DNA of 64,000 bases from Bog-473 sp963817735 (lineage in GTDB: Bacteria > Actinomycetota > Acidimicrobiia > Acidimicrobiales > RAAP-2): contig CAWFPP010000010.1 of assembly GCA_963817735.1 (NCBI GenBank), positions 62,001 to 126,000 of the forward strand, in the 5' to 3' direction. Below are positions 60,214 through 64,000 of the stretch, piece by piece. Each line of letters begins with the position of its first letter. The first letter of the stretch is position 1. A program made the position numbers and the translations under genes. A model generated the notes under the pieces. The model searched no databases. It saw only the letters and a list, made by a program, of their open reading frames with translations, and had not been told where the DNA came from.

Positions 60214-60243
60214 GAACGCGGCAAAAAAATTGGAAATCGCAGA

Positions 60244-61542
60244 TCAGTGCGGATGGGTGCGGGGAGGGGCCGCCGACTCGTTGGCGGCCCAGGTGAAGAC
60301 ACCCCGCGCCATGGTGGAGGTGGCCCGGGCCGCCCGGGCGGCGAAGACCTGCTGGCGCGCCCGCTGCACGGCCTCGTCGTCGGGCCCGGCCAGCCAGGCG
60401 TGCTCGGCCAGGTGGCCGGCGAGGCGCAACGCCCCTTCTGCCGCCGCGGGGTCGGACGTGGCCACGGCCAGCAGCTCCAAGGCCCGCTCGGCCAGGGCGC
60501 CGGCCCCCCCGGCCAGCACAGCCAGCTCGGCGGCCAGGGCGCGCTCGGGCGCCGGCTTCAGCGTGGCCGGATTGCCGTCCCACCAGCCGCCGTACTGGCG
60601 CCACACCGTGTGGACGATGAACTCCGGCTCGTCGTAGACCGGCTGTAGGAAGGGCCGGGACTCCAGGGCGGACGGGACGCGCACGGAGTGGATGGCGTCA
60701 TCGAGGCGCCCGCCCGCGTTCATGACGGCCAGCGTCTGGTCTACGAGGGAGTCCAGGAGATCCGCCGTGTCGGTGAGGGCGGTACGGACGCGGTCGGCCC
60801 CCATGACCGGGAACCCGTGTCCGGGGAGGAGGAATTCGGCATCGAGCTGCAGCATGCGGCGGAGGGCGGCGGCCCACTCCCGTGGGTAGCGCTGCACCTT
60901 CTGGGGATTGCCGGCGTTGGGGGAGGCCCAGATGAAGAGGTCACCGCAGCACAGGACCCGGGTGTCGGGTTGCCAGGTGACGGTGTGGTCGTCGGTCTCG
61001 CCCTTCTCGTGGCGGAGAGAGAACCCCAGACCGCCGACAGAGAGCTCGAGGGTGTCGCGGTAGGTGCGGTCCGGGTAGCGGTACTCGGTGGGCCATTGCA
61101 GGTCGGTGAAGCCGAACTGCCGCCGGTTGATGATCGTGTTGTAGCCCGCGGTGAAGATGTAGCGGTCGAAGCGCGCCGGCAGCGCGTGGTGGGCGACGAC
61201 CTCGGGGGCGGCCCACCCCTGCGCGACGGCCTCCTCTTCCCAGACCGGGACGCCGAAGACGTGATCTATGTGCCCATGCGAGTAGATGGCGGTGTTGAGG
61301 CGGGCCGCGCTCCAGGTGCGGATGTCGTCGTGCACGACCTGCGCCAGCGGGGCGCTCCCGGTGTCGACCAGGAGGAGGCCGTCCTCGGTGGCGAACGAGG
61401 ACACGTTGGCGAAGGAGGGGCAGAACCCCACGCCGTCGGTGATCTCGACGAAGCCGCCGATGTGATCGACGGGATGGAAGGTGGACGTCGAGAGCTCGCC
61501 GTTCCAGAGGCGTTCGGCGACGGCGAGGACGTCAGATGACAT
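60244..61542 (-). CDS. MBL-fold hydrolase, alkylsulfatase-like
   Basis: This 432-residue metallo-beta-lactamase-fold protein has the metal motif YSHGHIDHVFGVPVW (HxHxDH), a later metal region HEKGETDDHTVTW, and CCGDLFIWASPNAGNPQKVQRY, then FLLPGHGFPVMG. These are features of the alkyl/aryl-sulfatase branch (SdsA-like), with an added C-terminal helical domain from about residue 270. Substrate is inference. It has no signal peptide. It begins 42 bases after tatA ends, on the same strand. Confidence 0.8.
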   Translation of the reverse strand: MSSDVLAVAERLWNGELSTSTFHPVDHIGGFVEITDGVGFCPSFANVSSFATEDGLLLVDTGSAPLAQVVHDDIRTWSAARLNTAIYSHGHIDHVFGVPVWEEEAVAQGWAAPEVVAHHALPARFDRYIFTAGYNTIINRRQFGFTDLQWPTEYRYPDRTYRDTLELSVGGLGFSLRHEKGETDDHTVTWQPDTRVLCCGDLFIWASPNAGNPQKVQRYPREWAAALRRMLQLDAEFLLPGHGFPVMGADRVRTALTDTADLLDSLVDQTLAVMNAGGRLDDAIHSVRVPSALESRPFLQPVYDEPEFIVHTVWRQYGGWWDGNPATLKPAPERALAAELAVLAGGAGALAERALELLAVATSDPAAAEGALRLAGHLAEHAWLAGPDDEAVQRARQQVFAARAARATSTMARGVFTWAANESAAPPRTHPH

Positions 61543-61583
61543 GGGCCTTTGATTTGGACAGCCGGCCGGGGGCGGCCGCGGCC

Positions 61584-61850
61584 TCAGGCGCCGGGTGCCT
61601 TCTCCTCGGCCGACGGGGCGGGGGCGGGTGCCGGCGCCTGCGGCGGCGCCGGTGCCGGCGCAGGCGCCGGTGTGTCGGAGGCGGCGGAGGTGGTGCCCGA
61701 CGTCTTCCCCTCTTCCATACCCTTCTCGAACTGGTTCTTGGCCGAGCCGAGGTTACGGGCCAGCTTGGGGATGGCGGCACCGCCGAAGAGGAGCACGACG
61801 AGGACGATGGCCACGATGAGCAGGTCGGGTCCGAAAATGTCAGCGAGCAT
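61584..61850 (-). CDS. tatA: Twin-arginine translocase subunit TatA
   Basis: This 88-residue protein has the TatA layout: an N-terminal membrane helix (FGPDLLIVAIVLVVLLFGGAAIP, in part), then an amphipathic helix LARNLGSAKNQFEKGMEEG. The C-terminal tail, normally charged, is mostly Pro-Ala repeats (APAPAPAPPQAPAPAP). TatA forms the pore for folded exported proteins such as Rieske proteins. ATG 61850 follows AAGGAG at the right distance and is preferred over a start 15 bases earlier. Confidence 0.92.
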   Translation of the reverse strand: MLADIFGPDLLIVAIVLVVLLFGGAAIPKLARNLGSAKNQFEKGMEEGKTSGTTSAASDTPAPAPAPAPPQAPAPAPAPSAEEKAPGA

Positions 61851-61882
61851 GGTGTTCTCCTTCACCTAAGTCCAAAGGTCGG

Positions 61883-61895
61883 TGAACTGGGTTCA
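61883..61895. promoter_or_regulatory. Short palindrome upstream of tatA
   Basis: TGAAC, TGG, GTTCA is a perfect 5-base inverted repeat 33 bases before the tatA start. A second pair, TTCACC and GGTGAA (61861-61886), overlaps it. It may be an operator, but the arms are short. Confidence 0.25.
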
Positions 61896-61957
61896 AGGTT
61901 AGACCCATTCCCGGCCCGGGGTTCCTCACACCGGGGAACGCCGAGTGGTATTCGGAA

Positions 61958-62362
61958 TCACCCGGCAAGAAGGATGCCCATGATCAACGCGGCCACGCTG
62001 GCCAGGCCTCCCACCGCCCCCCAGAGGGCCAGGCCCCGTTTCGTGCTGGCGCGCTGGTGCAGCAGCACGCCCAGGCCGGCCAGCACGACCACGGCGATCT
62101 TGGCCATGAGAACCGCCTTCCAGGCCGAGTCCATGGACGAGTAGCCGTCGGCGGTCACGTTCCAGACGCCAGTGGCCAGCAGGACCACGTAGGCGGGCCA
62201 GGCCAGGCGGGCGAAGGCCCGGGCCAGGGTCTTGGGGGCGTCGACCCCCAGCCCGCGGGACGGGCCCACGAGGCCGGTCATCACGATCTGGCCGCCGACC
62301 CAGACCGCCGCCGCCAGGACATGGAGGGTCAGGCGGATGGTGTCGAGGGCCGGCGCCAGCAT
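61958..62362 (-). CDS. CopD-like integral membrane protein
   Basis: This 134-residue protein has four transmembrane helices and the CopD/DUF2269-like pattern: LTLHVLAAAVWVGGQIVMTGL with His near the membrane face, FARLAWPAYVVLLATGVWN, and AKIAVVVLAGLGVLLHQRA. Proteins of this group bind heme or copper, or are of unknown function. It follows the enoyl-CoA hydratase gene by 11 bases on the same strand and is probably co-transcribed. Confidence 0.7.
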   Translation of the reverse strand: MLAPALDTIRLTLHVLAAAVWVGGQIVMTGLVGPSRGLGVDAPKTLARAFARLAWPAYVVLLATGVWNVTADGYSSMDSAWKAVLMAKIAVVVLAGLGVLLHQRASTKRGLALWGAVGGLASVAALIMGILLAG

Positions 62363-62373
62363 GGCCCGACCCT

Positions 62374-63147
62374 CTACTTGCCCTGCCAGTTGGGGGGGCG
62401 CTTCTCGGCGAAGGCGATCGGGCCCTCCATGGCGTCGGCCGAGGTGAACACCACGCCGACGGCCTGCGCGTTGATCTTCCAGCCCTCCGCCTCGGAGACC
62501 TCGCCCGCCTGCTTCATGACGCTCTTGGAGTAGCGCACGGCCAGCGGGGCGTTCTCGGCGATGCGGTCGGCCAGGGCAACGGCCTCCTCCACGACCACGG
62601 TGGCGGGCACGACCCTGTTCACCAGGCCGAGGTCGTAGGCCCGGGCGGCGTCGATGGGATCACCGGTCATGGCCATCTCGAGGGCGATGGCGATGGGCAG
62701 GCGCTTGGGCATGCGGATGAGGCCACCCGCGCCCGCGATGAGGCCACGCTTGGCCTCGGGGATGCCGAACGTCGCGTGCTCGGCCGCGACCACGATGTCG
62801 CACGAGAGCATGATCTCGAAGCCGCCGGCCAGGGCCGACCCGTTCACCGCGGCGATGACCGGCTTGGGGAAGTCGCGCTGGGTGAGGCCGCCGAAGCCCC
62901 CCGGTGCGCCCATGATGTCGCCGCCCTCGCCGCTGCTGAAGGCCTTGAGGTCCATGCCGGCGCTGAATGCCTTGTCGCCACTGCCCGTGATGACCACCAC
63001 CGCGCACTCCGGGTCCTCGGCGAGCTCGTCCATGGCGGCCGACATGGCCAGGCTGACGGGCCCGTTGATGGCGTTGCGCGCCTCGGGGCGGTTGATGGTG
63101 AGGATCTCGACGTGTCCCCGGCGTTCCCGCAGCACTTCGTCTGCCAT
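62374..63147 (-). CDS. Enoyl-CoA hydratase/isomerase family protein
   Basis: This 257-residue crotonase-fold protein has oxyanion-hole segments DKAFSAGMDLKAFSSGEG and NGSALAGGFEIMLSCDIVVA. The Glu expected after ATFGIPEAKRGLIAGAGG fits a hydratase, while the second catalytic Glu is less clear. RMPKRLPIAIALEMAMTG and ENAPLAVRYSKSVMKQA are typical. The acyl-CoA substrate is unknown. ATG 63147 has GAAGGGAG upstream. Confidence 0.88.
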   Translation of the reverse strand: MADEVLRERRGHVEILTINRPEARNAINGPVSLAMSAAMDELAEDPECAVVVITGSGDKAFSAGMDLKAFSSGEGGDIMGAPGGFGGLTQRDFPKPVIAAVNGSALAGGFEIMLSCDIVVAAEHATFGIPEAKRGLIAGAGGLIRMPKRLPIAIALEMAMTGDPIDAARAYDLGLVNRVVPATVVVEEAVALADRIAENAPLAVRYSKSVMKQAGEVSEAEGWKINAQAVGVVFTSADAMEGPIAFAEKRPPNWQGK

Positions 63148-63155
63148 GGTGCTCC

Positions 63156-63182
63156 CTTCGCTGGCTTCGCTGGCTTCGCTGG
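63156..63182. repeat. Three 9-bp tandem repeats in the enoyl-CoA hydratase leader
   Basis: CTTCGCTGG occurs three times without mismatch, just upstream of the ribosome binding site on the minus strand. Confidence 0.8.
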
Positions 63183-63213
63183 CCCCGCCGCCGGACGGCG
63201 TGGTGCGCCGCCG

Positions 63214-63219
63214 AGGCTA
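63214..63219 (-). promoter_or_regulatory. Probable -10 box for the enoyl-CoA hydratase gene
   Basis: TAGCCT on the minus strand lies 66 bases before the ATG. The leader holds the 9-base repeats and a ribosome binding site. Confidence 0.35.
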
Positions 63220-63254
63220 CCGAACCCGGCGTCGGGGACCGTGGGGTCGCCGGG

Positions 63255-64000
63255 TCAGGGGAGGGGCTCGGGCGTGGCGGTGTCGGTGCCGGTGTCGGGC
63301 CCGGGCCCGGGCCCGGGCTCTGGTGCCAGGCCGTCGTTCGCCGCCGCCGGCGGTTGCACCGCCTCTGCCGCCCCTGCCGCCATCGTCCGTTCGTGCACGA
63401 TGCGGCCCATCAGCGCAGCAGACATGAATGATGACCGCTTCGTGTAGACGGCGGTGAAGGCGAGCAGGCTGCCTATCACGCTGGCGGTGATGAACGGGGA
63501 AACGGCAATGAAGGTCCCGGTGGGCAGTATGTCGGCCAGTGTCAGACGCGCCGAGGCCTCCACGACCAGGCCGATCCCCCAGACCACCGAAAGGGTGCGG
63601 AAGGCATGGCGCCCGAAGGGCATGTCGTGCAGCCGGTCGTAAGCGGACACCTTCGCCGGGTCCGTCCCGGCCGAGAGGTAGCGGCCGACATAGAAGATGG
63701 CCGGCCGGTCGTGCGTGTACAGCGTGACGATGCAGGCGATGCCGAAGAGCAGCGTGAAGAAGCCGTCTCGCACTTTGAGCATGTAGTCGTTGCCGCCGAA
63801 CACGGTGGAGGTGATGAGGCCGATCGCGAACCCCGCCAGGACCGCCGCCCCCACGACGTCGACCGTGCGCCGGCGGGCGAACTGGATGAGGATGAAGGCA
63901 ACGGAGAAGCAGCCGGCGACGATCAGGGCCTGGGTGTCGCTGTGCACGTGCGGGCGCGCCACGAAGTAGGCCCCGATCGGGAGGGCGGCCCCGAACGTCA
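63255..64000 (-). CDS. VC0807-like multi-pass membrane protein, 5' end outside window
   Basis: The frame is open to the window edge, so the start lies outside. An internal GTG at 63962 is unlikely, because the residues before it (TFGAALPIGAYF) continue a transmembrane helix. About five helices are seen before a C-terminal tail of 40 residues rich in Pro, Gly, Ala and Thr (EPGPGPGPDTGTDTA). DGFFTLLFGIACIVTLY and GRYLSAGTDP fit the VC0807 family, a group of unknown function related to intracellular septation protein A. The family call is moderate. Confidence 0.65.
   Translation of the reverse strand, partial: TFGAALPIGAYFVARPHVHSDTQALIVAGCFSVAFILIQFARRRTVDVVGAAVLAGFAIGLITSTVFGGNDYMLKVRDGFFTLLFGIACIVTLYTHDRPAIFYVGRYLSAGTDPAKVSAYDRLHDMPFGRHAFRTLSVVWGIGLVVEASARLTLADILPTGTFIAVSPFITASVIGSLLAFTAVYTKRSSFMSAALMGRIVHERTMAAGAAEAVQPPAAANDGLAPEPGPGPGPDTGTDTATPEPLP

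Overview
This window comes from a high-GC actinobacterium. The gene content and order suggest a deep-branching lineage, with Acidimicrobiia as my best guess (inference, not proven). Evidence is the very G+C-rich coding sequence, frequent GTG starts, an MshA-type glycosyltransferase, a ctaE-qcrCAB cluster with a di-heme QcrC, and a Rex-HemA-HemC-HemD-HemB block. The order XRE regulator, mshA, YbjN-like gene, proC, hemACDB recalls the Rv0474-Rv0512 stretch of Mycobacterium tuberculosis, as far as I remember it.

Layout. Bases 1-2254 hold a partial anti-sigma-type ATPase, a small DksA-type zinc-finger protein, superoxide dismutase and an XRE regulator. Bases 2314-13843 hold mshA (frameshifted), a YbjN protein, proC, a SAM hydroxide adenosyltransferase, rex, the tetrapyrrole genes hemA-hemC-cobA/hemD-hemB-hemL, a 26-codon ORF and an APH-type kinase. 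A geranylgeranyl-reductase-type flavoprotein (13844-15343) diverges from a complete 14-gene nuoA-N complex I operon (15431-31646). Bases 31651-37376 are accessory: a DUF2252 protein, a 44-residue zinc-ribbon ORF coupled to a large phosphoesterase-like/lysyl-PG-synthase fusion, and a HAD phosphatase. Bases 37367-42544 are a second, minus-strand heme operon (ybjQ-hemE-hemH-cgoX-lnt). A HelD-type helicase follows, then ctaE-qcrCAB, a SalK/SCO6745-like protein, two SDRs, a nucleotide cyclase with a YHS-like tail, and a diguanylate cyclase. Bases 54007-55795 are a compact ArsR-SRPBCC cassette with a clear promoter/operator. The end holds an MFS exporter, ctaC-ctaD-ctaF, an alkylsulfatase-like MBL protein, tatA, a CopD-like protein, an enoyl-CoA hydratase and a partial VC0807-like membrane protein.

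How it fits together. Most of the window builds an aerobic respiratory chain: complex I to menaquinone (perhaps modified by the neighbouring reductase), the bc1 complex (qcrCAB) to cytochrome aa3 oxidase (ctaCDEF), heme from two gene blocks, and the NADH/NAD+ sensor Rex beside hemA.

Two signals run through the window. First, many genes lack a ribosome binding site and instead have a TANNNT-like -10 box 6-9 bases before the start codon, as expected for leaderless mRNAs. Second, three conserved genes (mshA, cobA/hemD, cgoX) are each broken by a small frameshift at a G/C run or GC dinucleotide. Consensus error is the likeliest cause. No rRNA, tRNA, CRISPR array, insertion sequence or prophage was recognised.
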